From: Clostridia bacterium
GTDB taxonomy: Bacteria; Bacillota_A; Clostridia; Christensenellales; Borkfalkiaceae
Assembly: GCA_017456945.1 (NCBI GenBank)
Contig: JAFTIK010000095.1
Location: 1-19,222, forward strand
Length of the DNA stretch: 19,222 nucleotides
Direction: 5' to 3'
Both the position numbers and the translations under genes were made by a program. Under the pieces are notes generated by a model. That model saw only the letters and a program-made list of their open reading frames with translations, ran no database searches and had not been told where the DNA came from. This document shows positions 6,311 to 13,432 of the stretch, one piece after another. The first letter of the stretch is position 1, and each line of letters begins with the position of its first letter.

Positions 6311-7524
6311 TGAACGCGAGATTCTTTCCCGTAAAAATCAACGGCTCGACCGAAGCGTCTTCCTACGTAGAAACGGCGCTACGCTATTTCACTTTGGCGG
6401 CGGTCGCAAATGGCAGAACGAAAATATACTTGAAGAACGAAACCGAAGACGTTTACACGCTTAAAGATGCCTTTGGCGATTTAGGCGTGGGTTTTTATAG
6501 GGATAGAAACGTTTACGTGGTCGACCCCGCGTCCGACGTGGCGTATCAAAATTACGTTAGAATGGACGTTAAAAACAGTTTGGTTGCGTTTAGATTTATG
6601 CTCCCCGTGCTTTTAGCAAAGACGGATAGGTGCGAAATTAAGGGGGCGGATAGGCTTTCTAGAAAAGACGTTACCAAGGGGTTGGAAATCCTAAAAGGCG
6701 TTCGGTTTGACGGTAAGACCTTACCGCTAGTTGCTTGCGGTAGGTTAAAGACCGGCGACTATCTTTTAGATGGCGACGCTAACTCACAGATAGCAAGCGC
6801 GCTTATGATGGCGCTACCTTTGCTCGACGGAGATAGCACGCTTAACTTTATAGATAAACCCAAAAAGAAACTTTCTATGCTTTTAGAGCAGACTGCTCTC
6901 GCTATGAAAGAATTTGGCGTTGCCGTGGAAAAGGTTGGCAACGGTTATAAAATTAAAGGTGGGGCTGAATACACCCCGCCCGAAAAGGAAATAGTTATCG
7001 AAGGGGATTACTCTACTGCAGGCTACTTTCTAGCCCTTAATCTTCTCGGCTCTAACGTAGAAGTTAAAAACCTTAACCCCAAATCTTTGCAGACGGATAA
7101 AATTATCCTAGATTATTTGCAAGCCTTTAAAGAAGGTAAGACCGAGATAGAATTAAAGGCAAAAACGGGTTTGGTGTTTTTGGTTGTCGGCTTGGCTTGC
7201 GCTTTTGATAGAACGACCACCTTTACAAACTTTAAACTAAAAGAAAAGGACGTTGAACTCTTTGGCTCGTTCAAGGAAACTTTAGAGCGTATGGGCGCGA
7301 AAATTCAAGCCAACGGGGAAACGCTTATCGTAAAGGGTGGCAGTTTAACGGGTGGAATTATGCTAGATACTTTCGGCGACAGTCGGGTTGCTAAAACGCT
7401 AGTTATGCTAACCACCGTTTTTGAAAGCCCCGTTACCATACTTTCCGTTGAAGCGAGCATGATAGAGCAAAATACTTTTTTAAACGAATTTCGTAGGCTT
7501 GGCGGAAACTTGCAAACAGTATAA
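6310..7524 (+). CDS. EPSP synthase-like (AroA-like) protein with altered active site
   Basis: A 404-residue protein with the two-domain enolpyruvyl transferase layout. AroA joins shikimate 3-phosphate and phosphoenolpyruvate. Family landmarks are DGDANSQIASALMMALPLL (154-172), EGDYSTAGYFLAL (231-243), the KEKD segment (311-314, matching KETDR) and GDSRVAK (356-362). Several key residues of the E. coli enzyme differ by my alignment: K22 becomes V20, the catalytic D313 region is TGLVF with no acidic residue, and the C-terminal lysine (K411) is absent. R25 and E312 remain. The start is GTG at 6310, inside the stop of the upstream gene (TAGTG), with AAGGAG in that gene's end, so the pair is translationally coupled. 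Enzymatic EPSP synthase activity is doubtful. Confidence 0.75.
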   Translation: MNARFFPVKINGSTEASSYVETALRYFTLAAVANGRTKIYLKNETEDVYTLKDAFGDLGVGFYRDRNVYVVDPASDVAYQNYVRMDVKNSLVAFRFMLPVLLAKTDRCEIKGADRLSRKDVTKGLEILKGVRFDGKTLPLVACGRLKTGDYLLDGDANSQIASALMMALPLLDGDSTLNFIDKPKKKLSMLLEQTALAMKEFGVAVEKVGNGYKIKGGAEYTPPEKEIVIEGDYSTAGYFLALNLLGSNVEVKNLNPKSLQTDKIILDYLQAFKEGKTEIELKAKTGLVFLVVGLACAFDRTTTFTNFKLKEKDVELFGSFKETLERMGAKIQANGETLIVKGGSLTGGIMLDTFGDSRVAKTLVMLTTVFESPVTILSVEASMIEQNTFLNEFRRLGGNLQTV

Positions 7525-7526
7525 AC

Positions 7527-7556
7527 AAAAAAGTCCACTTTTTGTGGACTTTTATT
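7527..7556. terminator. Bidirectional terminator between converging genes
   Basis: A stem AAGTCCAC / GTGGACTT (7531-7538 with 7544-7551) is flanked by A on the left and T on the right. It lies between the stop of the aroA-like gene and that of the minus-strand HAD gene, and serves both. Confidence 0.85.
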
Positions 7557-8381
7557 TTATTCGCAAAGTTGGGCTAAAATGTCTTTTATGCTATTTAACG
7601 TAAAGGTTGGTTTTATCGTAGAAGTTCTAACGTCTTCTTCGGTGGCTTCGCCGGATAGCACGCACACCGTATCAACCCCTGCGTTTACGCCGGACGCTAT
7701 ATCCGTGTAAAGTCTGTCGCCGATAACTAGGGTTTGTTCTTTTTGGCAGTTGAACTTTTTCATAAGTTCAAAAATCATAGTCGGCTCGGGCTTGCCGATA
7801 AAAAAGGGTTTTTTACCCGTAGCGTATTCAATTCCCACGCACATAGAGCCACAGTCGGGTATAGAGCCGAAATCCACGGGGCAAACCCAGTCGGGATTAG
7901 TGGCGTAATAGGGTAAGTCGTGCAAGGTCAAAATTTTACAGGTGTTGCGAAGTTTATCCGCCGTAAGCTCGGTGTCAAAGGAAACTAGAACGGCGTGCGC
8001 CTTGTCGGTATATTCTTCGGTAACGTTAAGCCCGCCTTCTTTAAGTTCGGTAATAAACGAGCGAGTGCCTTGGGCGTAAATTAGTTTATCCCCGAATTTT
8101 TCCTTAAAAATCATAAGGCTTGCCTGCGCCGAAGTGAAAAAGTTATCCTTATCTATTCCGTAAACGCCCAAACGGTTAAGTTTTAATATATAGTCTTTAA
8201 CCGAACGGGTGGGGTTGTTGGTGATAAACGCAAATCTGCCCCCGTCCTTTTTAATTTTATCGAAAAGTTCAAGCGCCCCGTCGAAAAGGTCGTTTTCACG
8301 ATATATAGTGCCGTCCATATCAAAAAGAAAAAGTTTTTTGTCTTTAAGGCTTAAAGTATTCTTGCCGTAAAAGTCTTTCAT
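7557..8381 (-). CDS. HAD-superfamily IIA phosphatase (NagD-like)
   Basis: A 274-residue cytoplasmic HAD hydrolase of subfamily IIA, which dephosphorylates small phosphate esters. Motif I is DMDGT (D21, D23), motif II is TNNPT (from T54), motif III includes K197 in GKPEP, and motif IV is GDRLYTD (D222, D227). The C2-type cap sits between motifs II and III. The length is normal. AGGAG precedes the ATG. It is transcribed alone from its own promoter, back to back with alr. The physiological substrate is not evident; sugar phosphates or nitrophenylphosphate-like esters are typical. Confidence 0.92.
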   Translation of the reverse strand: MKDFYGKNTLSLKDKKLFLFDMDGTIYRENDLFDGALELFDKIKKDGGRFAFITNNPTRSVKDYILKLNRLGVYGIDKDNFFTSAQASLMIFKEKFGDKLIYAQGTRSFITELKEGGLNVTEEYTDKAHAVLVSFDTELTADKLRNTCKILTLHDLPYYATNPDWVCPVDFGSIPDCGSMCVGIEYATGKKPFFIGKPEPTMIFELMKKFNCQKEQTLVIGDRLYTDIASGVNAGVDTVCVLSGEATEEDVRTSTIKPTFTLNSIKDILAQLCE

Positions 8382-8408
8382 TTCAATCTCCTAAAAATCT
8401 ATGCTTTT

Positions 8409-8437
8409 ATTTTAACACAAACGGGTTTATAAAGCAA
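8409..8437 (-). promoter_or_regulatory. Promoter of the HAD phosphatase gene
   Basis: On the minus strand, TTGCTT (8437-8432), 17 bases, then TAAAAT (8414-8409). Confidence 0.6.
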
Positions 8438-8456
8438 ATTTTTTGTCGGCTTTTCA

Positions 8457-8462
8457 TATATT
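8457..8462 (+). promoter_or_regulatory. Candidate -10 of a leaderless alr transcript
   Basis: TATATT (8457-8462) ends 5 bases before the alr ATG at 8468. No Shine-Dalgarno sequence is present. The -35 region is poor and overlaps the -35 of the divergent HAD promoter, so this call is tentative. Confidence 0.4.
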
Positions 8463-8467
8463 GAACC

Positions 8468-9484
8468 ATGTTAAACAAAGCGTATATAGATTTAAACCAA
8501 TTAAAAGCCAACGCGTTAGCAATAAAAGCCCGCCTAAACAAAGGCGTAAAGTTTTGCGCCGTAGTGAAAGCCGATGCTTACGGGCACGGTGACGCCACCG
8601 TAGCCAACGCCCTTTATACCATTGCCGACTGTTACGCCGTAGCAATCGTTGAAGAAGGGGTAAGGCTACGCCGAACGGGGATTGACAAGGATATACTCGT
8701 TTTTACGCCACCTTTTTTATCGGATATAGAAAGGGCTATAAACTTTGGGCTTACCTTAACCGTGTGTTCGTTAGACCTTGCTCTTTTAATAGAAAAAGAA
8801 AGCAAACGGCAAAAGGTTAAAACCAAAATTCACCTAAAATTTAATACGGGCATGAATAGACTAGGTGTTGACGAGTTAGAGCAACTTGATAAAATTGCAA
8901 AGCGTATAGCCCAAAGCGAGTGGCTAATTTTAGACGGTTGTTATTCGCATTTGGGCGCGCCGGAAAATAAAAAACTGTTAAAAAGCGCAGTAAATAAATT
9001 TTTGCTTGCAAATAATCTCGTTAAGGGGTATAATAAAAAGGCAATCTGTCATATATCGGCTAGCGGTGGTTTCTTGCAAGGCGTTCAAGCGGATATGGTT
9101 AGGGTGGGCATATTGCTTTACGGTTATAAGCCTTTCCCTTCCGACCTTGTTAAAGTTAAACCGATTATGAAAGTTTACGCCCCCGTCGTTTGCTCTAGAA
9201 CGGCGTTAAAAGGGCAAAATCTTTTATACGGCGAAACCACGATTTCTCAAGATAGAAAGGTTAAACTCATAAGGTACGGTTATGCCGACGGGTTGCCAAG
9301 AATAAAAGGGAAAAATCAGGTTGCAAATAGGTGTATGGATATTTCCGCCGTTGAATTTAACGGCGCTAAAAAGTGGTATCCCGTAATGGATAACGCAAGC
9401 GAGTTGGCAAACGAATATCAAACTATACCTTACGAAATACTAGTTAAAGCAACTCTCCGCGCGGAGAGAATTTATATCACTTAA
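8468..9484 (+). CDS. alr: Alanine racemase
   Basis: A PLP enzyme interconverting L- and D-alanine for peptidoglycan. The PLP lysine is K34 in FCAVVKADAYGHG. The barrel residues FNTGMNRLG (125-133) and ADMVRVGILLYG (208-219) are conserved. The second catalytic base is probably Y272 in RYGYADG. At 338 residues it is 25-40 shorter than most homologues. The shortening lies in the C-terminal beta domain after CMD (289-291), where the usual GDEV-type segment is reduced. The start matches the family N-terminus (AYIDLNQLKANA). It lacks a Shine-Dalgarno and is probably leaderless. It is the first gene of an operon with the membrane protein, rsmD and coaD. Confidence 0.93.
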   Translation: MLNKAYIDLNQLKANALAIKARLNKGVKFCAVVKADAYGHGDATVANALYTIADCYAVAIVEEGVRLRRTGIDKDILVFTPPFLSDIERAINFGLTLTVCSLDLALLIEKESKRQKVKTKIHLKFNTGMNRLGVDELEQLDKIAKRIAQSEWLILDGCYSHLGAPENKKLLKSAVNKFLLANNLVKGYNKKAICHISASGGFLQGVQADMVRVGILLYGYKPFPSDLVKVKPIMKVYAPVVCSRTALKGQNLLYGETTISQDRKVKLIRYGYADGLPRIKGKNQVANRCMDISAVEFNGAKKWYPVMDNASELANEYQTIPYEILVKATLRAERIYIT

Positions 9485-9493
9485 GGTGAAAAG

Positions 9494-10099
9494 ATGAAAT
9501 ACGTAAAACACTTTTTAAAACAAGCCGTAATCCCCGTGATTTATCTCGTGCTTATGGCAATGACTTCGCTTTCTATCGGCGCTATAGAAGGGCAACATCT
9601 CGTTTGGCTAAGATTGCTTTTAAGCATACTTGCGTTCGGGCTTTACGCTTTGGTAGTAGGGGCTATTTCCTATAAAGAAGGGCAAGAAGCAATGAAGGTT
9701 AGAAACGCCAACGATTTAGAGCGTATGATAATCGTTAGAACGGGTGAAAATCGCCCCTTGCAAACGGTTAAAGAATTCAAGGCGTGGAAAGGGTTTATGG
9801 TAGGACTAGTAACTTGTATTCCCGCAATCGTAATTCTTATCGTTCACACGATTTTAATTATCGGAAACCCCGCTAATATAGGCGCGGGCGTGCTTGCAGG
9901 CTATATTTATATGGTGTTCTTTATGATTTTCCGTTGCAATACCGCCGTTGCGGTAACCGCGGGAACTTACTATCTTATCTTGCTTGCAATACCCGTTTTC
10001 GCTTGCCTTACTGGTATCCCCTACTATTTGGGCGGTAGAAAAATCGAGTTACAACAAGAAAGAATTAAAGAAAAACACCGCCAGATTTACGGAGAATAA
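9494..10099 (+). CDS. Hypothetical multi-pass membrane protein
   Basis: A 201-residue integral membrane protein I do not recognise. Hydrophobic segments lie at about 11-31, 38-58, 101-124, 132-146 and 152-176. A polar loop (about 60-100) and a charged cytoplasmic-type tail (181-201, rich in Q, E, R, K) flank them. AAGGTG precedes the ATG, starting at the alr stop. The start follows alr by 9 bases and the stop is 2 bases before rsmD, so it is cotranscribed with both. Its role is unknown; position next to alr hints at a cell-envelope function but proves nothing. Confidence 0.8.
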   Translation: MKYVKHFLKQAVIPVIYLVLMAMTSLSIGAIEGQHLVWLRLLLSILAFGLYALVVGAISYKEGQEAMKVRNANDLERMIIVRTGENRPLQTVKEFKAWKGFMVGLVTCIPAIVILIVHTILIIGNPANIGAGVLAGYIYMVFFMIFRCNTAVAVTAGTYYLILLAIPVFACLTGIPYYLGGRKIELQQERIKEKHRQIYGE

Positions 10100-10101
10100 T
10101 T

Positions 10102-10635
10102 TTGAGAATAGTCGGTGGAACTTATCGTAGCAGAACTCTTTTAACTTTTTCGGGTAACGACGTTCGTCCTACTCCCGACAAGGTTAGGGAAGCGCTTTTT
10201 AATATTTTAAGGGACAAGGTTTACGGCTGTAAATTTCTAGACCTTTTCTGCGGTACGGGGGCTATGGGTATAGAAGCCTTATCCCGTGGCGCAAAATTCG
10301 TGTTGTTTAACGACAAGGCGAAAGAAAGCGTAGATTTAGCCAAGAAAAACTTGCAAAACCTTAAAATTGAAAACGGGTTCAAGGTGGAACGGTCAGACGC
10401 GTTGCTTTTGCTTGAAAACCCGCCCGAAAAATTCGATATAATCTATATCGACCCACCTTACGCAAGCGATTTGGGCGTAAAGGCGCTAGGGGTAGTTAAA
10501 AAGGCTTTGGCAGACGGCGGTGTGGTCGTGTTTGAAGATGAAAAGCCGTTCGTCGGCAAGGTGGAAGGGCTTACTGTGGTTGATGAAAGAAAATACGGTA
10601 GAGTTCGCCTTACTCTTTTTAAGAAGGGGGAATAG
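10102..10635 (+). CDS. rsmD: 16S rRNA (guanine(966)-N2)-methyltransferase RsmD
   Basis: A 177-residue SAM-dependent methyltransferase that modifies G966 of 16S rRNA in the 30S subunit. It has the family opening MRIVGGTYRSR, then RPTPDKVREALFNIL (22-36), the SAM loop FLDLFCGTGAMGIEA (45-59) and the catalytic DPPY (117-120). The start is TTG, with GGAG 8 bases upstream inside the tail of the preceding gene. It precedes coaD by 3 bases, the same order as ylbH-ylbI in Bacillus. Confidence 0.95.
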   Translation: MRIVGGTYRSRTLLTFSGNDVRPTPDKVREALFNILRDKVYGCKFLDLFCGTGAMGIEALSRGAKFVLFNDKAKESVDLAKKNLQNLKIENGFKVERSDALLLLENPPEKFDIIYIDPPYASDLGVKALGVVKKALADGGVVVFEDEKPFVGKVEGLTVVDERKYGRVRLTLFKKGE

Positions 10636-10638
10636 AAA

Positions 10639-11118
10639 ATGAAAACCTGTGTGTTTGCAGGCACTTTCGACCCGATTACTCCGGGGCACGAATACGTTAT
10701 AACAAAATGCCTTACCGTCTTTGATAAGGTGGTGGTTGCCGTTGGTGATAACAAGGCGAAAAACCCACTCTTTTCGCTAGACGAAAGGCTAGATTTAATA
10801 AAGCAAACGTTTTCTAACGAGCCACGCGTTGAAGTTAAGCAATTTAACGGCATGCTCGTTGAGTTTATGAAAGAAAATAATATAACGGTAAACGTTAGGG
10901 GAATACGAAACCAAGACGATTATAAATACGAAACCACTATGTCGAGATTTAACCTTGATATGTACCCCGAACTTTTAACGATGTATATTCCCACGCCCGT
11001 AGAGTTAGAGTACGTTTCTTCTTCGGCAGTTAGAAATATCATATCCCTTAAAACGGATTGTTCTAAGTATTTGCCCAAAGCAATCTATCCGTATATAAAG
11101 AAAAAGTTTAGTTTATAA
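10639..11118 (+). CDS. coaD: Phosphopantetheine adenylyltransferase
   Basis: A 159-residue enzyme that transfers AMP from ATP to 4'-phosphopantetheine, the penultimate step of coenzyme A synthesis. It has the nucleotidyltransferase motif GTFDPITPGH (8-17), where TPGH stands for the usual HxGH, NVRGIRNQDDYKYE (85-98) and the ATP motif VSSSAVR (126-132). The length is typical. The ribosome binding site AAGGGGG lies in the end of rsmD. Its last 11 bases overlap the end of the convergent ylbJ, and no hairpin terminator is visible between them. Confidence 0.96.
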   Translation: MKTCVFAGTFDPITPGHEYVITKCLTVFDKVVVAVGDNKAKNPLFSLDERLDLIKQTFSNEPRVEVKQFNGMLVEFMKENNITVNVRGIRNQDDYKYETTMSRFNLDMYPELLTMYIPTPVELEYVSSSAVRNIISLKTDCSKYLPKAIYPYIKKKFSL

Positions 11119-12058
11119 GGGGCGAAAAAACGCAACCCAACCCAAAACCTATCACCGCGCAAATTATCTTGGAAATGATAAAGGGCGCGGTTTTTATTTT
11201 TGCCTTTTTTATAAACGCCAAAGATTGCATTATAACAGAAAGCCCCCCAAACGAACATATTGCCGTTGCTATCGGTAAAGAAAAGAAATTTACCCCCTTT
11301 TTAGCAAGCGCTTTCAAGCCTTTAGTGCACTCGAACGCTCCAAGCGTAAGGCTTTCGCCGAATAGATAGGTAAAGGGTTTAAGAATTCCAAGGCTAAAAA
11401 GAATTTCGGTTAAAAGGTAGAAAATAGTTATTAAACCACACACGGTTAGCAAAGATAAAACCGAAGAGAACACGCTTTCGTAAAGAAGATTATCCACCTT
11501 TTTTCCTTGGCTTAAAAAAGGGGTTACGGTCGGCTTTTCCTTGCGCTTATAAAAGGAAAAAATAATCCCCGTAAGAATTACAGCCGTTATATGCGAAACA
11601 AACAAAAACAGTCCGAACAAGTGGTTTTTGAACATAATTCCACCAACGCTAGCAATGGTAAACACGGGGGAAGAAGTAGAGCATAGCGCGCACGCCCTAA
11701 CGGCTTCGGTGTCCGAAAGCAAGCCCCTACTTTTTAGGTCGGCAACAGCGCTAGCGCCCACGGGGTAACCGGAAATAACGCTAGTAAAAAAGGCGTAGGA
11801 AACCGAGCCGTTTACCCTAAATAAGCGGGTCGTTATAGGGGAAAACAGACTAAAAATCTTGCCCGTAATAGAAAGCGAAGAAAGTAGCGCCGTTATAATC
11901 ATATACGGGAAAAGGGTGGGCATAACGCAAGCAAACCAAAGGTTAACCCCGTCCAAAACGGCGTTAGAAAGGTCGGTGCGAACGGTTAGCAGAACGGAAA
12001 GGGATATAAGCGACAAAAAAATTGTCGTTTCTAAAAAAGTCTTTATAGTTTTTCTCAC
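11108..12058 (-). CDS. ylbJ: YlbJ-like sporulation integral membrane protein
   Basis: A 316-residue polytopic membrane protein with about eight hydrophobic segments. The nucleoside-recognition/Gate-type signatures are visible as SGYPVGA (96-102) and CSTSSPVF (126-133), and a second half-repeat occupies about 190-316. In Bacillus ylbJ lies beside ylbI (coaD) and affects sporulation at the forespore-coat stage. Here the neighbourhood persists, but the gene faces the opposite way and is about 90 residues shorter than the Bacillus protein. The start is GTG at 12058. It has no Shine-Dalgarno, but TACACT ends 6 bases upstream, so it may be leaderless. The substrate is unknown. Confidence 0.83.
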   Translation of the reverse strand: MRKTIKTFLETTIFLSLISLSVLLTVRTDLSNAVLDGVNLWFACVMPTLFPYMIITALLSSLSITGKIFSLFSPITTRLFRVNGSVSYAFFTSVISGYPVGASAVADLKSRGLLSDTEAVRACALCSTSSPVFTIASVGGIMFKNHLFGLFLFVSHITAVILTGIIFSFYKRKEKPTVTPFLSQGKKVDNLLYESVFSSVLSLLTVCGLITIFYLLTEILFSLGILKPFTYLFGESLTLGAFECTKGLKALAKKGVNFFSLPIATAICSFGGLSVIMQSLAFIKKAKIKTAPFIISKIICAVIGFGLGCVFSPLIN

Positions 12059-12064
12059 TTTAAA

Positions 12065-12070
12065 AGTGTA
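12065..12070 (-). promoter_or_regulatory. Candidate -10 of a leaderless ylbJ transcript
   Basis: On the minus strand TACACT (12070-12065) is separated by 6 bases from the GTG start. No good -35 is present 16-18 bases upstream, so support is moderate. Confidence 0.4.
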
Positions 12071-12077
12071 TGAAGAC

Positions 12078-12106
12078 TTGAAAAAAAATATGGGATATGT
12101 TAAAAT
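12078..12106 (+). promoter_or_regulatory. Promoter of rarA-tex (leaderless start)
   Basis: TTGAAA (12078-12083), a 17-base spacer and TAAAAT (12101-12106) form a strong promoter. The rarA ATG (12113) begins 6 bases after the -10, at the expected first transcribed base. This places the start codon at the 5' end of the mRNA. Confidence 0.65.
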
Positions 12107-12112
12107 ATTTCT

Positions 12113-13426
12113 ATGGATTTATTTGATTTGGCTAATAAAAAGAGCGAGAAGGAAAATATTCCGCTCGCAGAGCGAATGAGAGCAAGAACCCTTTCGGAAT
12201 TTTTGGGGCAAGACCACATAGTTTCTGAAACGGGGCTACTTCGTCGCGCAATAAAACTAGATAGACTTGGCAGTTGTATTTTTTGGGGGCCACCGGGTTG
12301 TGGCAAAACTACACTCGCCAACGTAATCGCTAACGGTACTGACGGTAACTTCGTTAAACTAAACGCAGTTAACAGCGGGGTTTCAGACGTTAAAAAGGTG
12401 GTTGAAGACGCGCGCACGGCAAAAAAACTGTATGGCAAAAAAACTTATCTTATGCTAGACGAGTGCCATAGATTTAATAAAACTCAGTCTGATAGTTTGT
12501 TGCCTGCAATAGAACAAGGGGACGTTATCTTTATCGGTTCTACCACGGAAAACCCCTTTGCGTCTATGACGCCTGCAATAGTTTCTAGGTGTAGGGTGTT
12601 TGAACTTAAAAGACTTTCTGCAGAAAACATAGAAAAGGCGCTAGTTCGCGCGATTAACGATAAAGAACGTGGGTTTGGCAATTACGACCTTACGGTGGAC
12701 GAGCAGGCGATAGAACATATAGCAAGAATTTCTGCAGGCGATTTAAGGGTGGCTTATAACGCTTTGGAACTTGCAGTTCTAACCACTAATCCCGACCCGA
12801 CGGGTAAAATTCACGTTAAACTAAAAGACGCCGAAGAAAGTATTCAGCAAAAAGCCCTTTCGTACGACGAAAACCTTTATTACGATATACTCTCTGCCTT
12901 TTGCAAGAGTTTGCGTGGTAGCGACGCTAACGCCGCGCTATACTATATGCAAAGGCTAATTAAAGGTGGGTGCGACCCCTTGCTTATCGCTAGAAGGCTA
13001 GTCGTTCACTCGGCTGAAGACGTGGGGCTTGCAGACCCTAACGCCTTAGTCGTTGCAACAAGCGCGCTTACGGCTTTTCAGAATTTGGGGTTGCCTGAAG
13101 GGCTTATACCCTTATCCGAAGCCATAATTTACGTTTGCGAAGCGGAAAAATCCAACACGGTGGTAACGGCAATGTATTCTGCTGAAGACGACGCTATTAA
13201 CGTTAAAGACGATAGCGTGCCACCACACTTAAAGAACTACGAGTTCGCGTCTAAAGAAGATAAACTCAACAAGGCGAACTATAAATATCCGCACGATTAC
13301 GGTGGGTGGGTAGAACAACAGTATCTGCCAGACGGGCTTAAAGATAGGGTTTACTACAAGCCCAAGGATAACGGTTACGAAAAGACCATTAAAGAAATTA
13401 GAAAAAGAAAAGGCAAAAAGGATTAG
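12113..13426 (+). CDS. rarA: Replication-associated recombination protein A (RarA/MgsA)
   Basis: A 437-residue AAA+ ATPase of the clamp-loader clade that acts at stalled replication forks. It has Walker A GPPGCGKT (59-66), Walker B LMLDECH (113-119), sensor 1 GSTTENP (142-148) and the arginine finger SRCR (158-161). The C-terminal tetramerisation domain covers about 240-430, including YPHDYGGWVEQQYLP near 400. The N-terminus MDLFD...PLAERMR is the family opening, so the ATG at 12113 is right although no ribosome binding site precedes it. It lies 6 bases before tex. Confidence 0.95.
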   Translation: MDLFDLANKKSEKENIPLAERMRARTLSEFLGQDHIVSETGLLRRAIKLDRLGSCIFWGPPGCGKTTLANVIANGTDGNFVKLNAVNSGVSDVKKVVEDARTAKKLYGKKTYLMLDECHRFNKTQSDSLLPAIEQGDVIFIGSTTENPFASMTPAIVSRCRVFELKRLSAENIEKALVRAINDKERGFGNYDLTVDEQAIEHIARISAGDLRVAYNALELAVLTTNPDPTGKIHVKLKDAEESIQQKALSYDENLYYDILSAFCKSLRGSDANAALYYMQRLIKGGCDPLLIARRLVVHSAEDVGLADPNALVVATSALTAFQNLGLPEGLIPLSEAIIYVCEAEKSNTVVTAMYSAEDDAINVKDDSVPPHLKNYEFASKEDKLNKANYKYPHDYGGWVEQQYLPDGLKDRVYYKPKDNGYEKTIKEIRKRKGKKD

Positions 13427-13432
13427 ACTATT

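Noticed and set aside
10458..10853. A 131-residue minus-strand frame across rsmD and coaD
   Set aside because: It covers two well-recognised genes on the opposite strand and has Ser/Thr-rich shadow composition.
11859..12179. A 106-residue plus-strand frame spanning the ylbJ start and rarA start
   Set aside because: It overlaps both genes and their promoters and has no ribosome binding site or recognisable motif.
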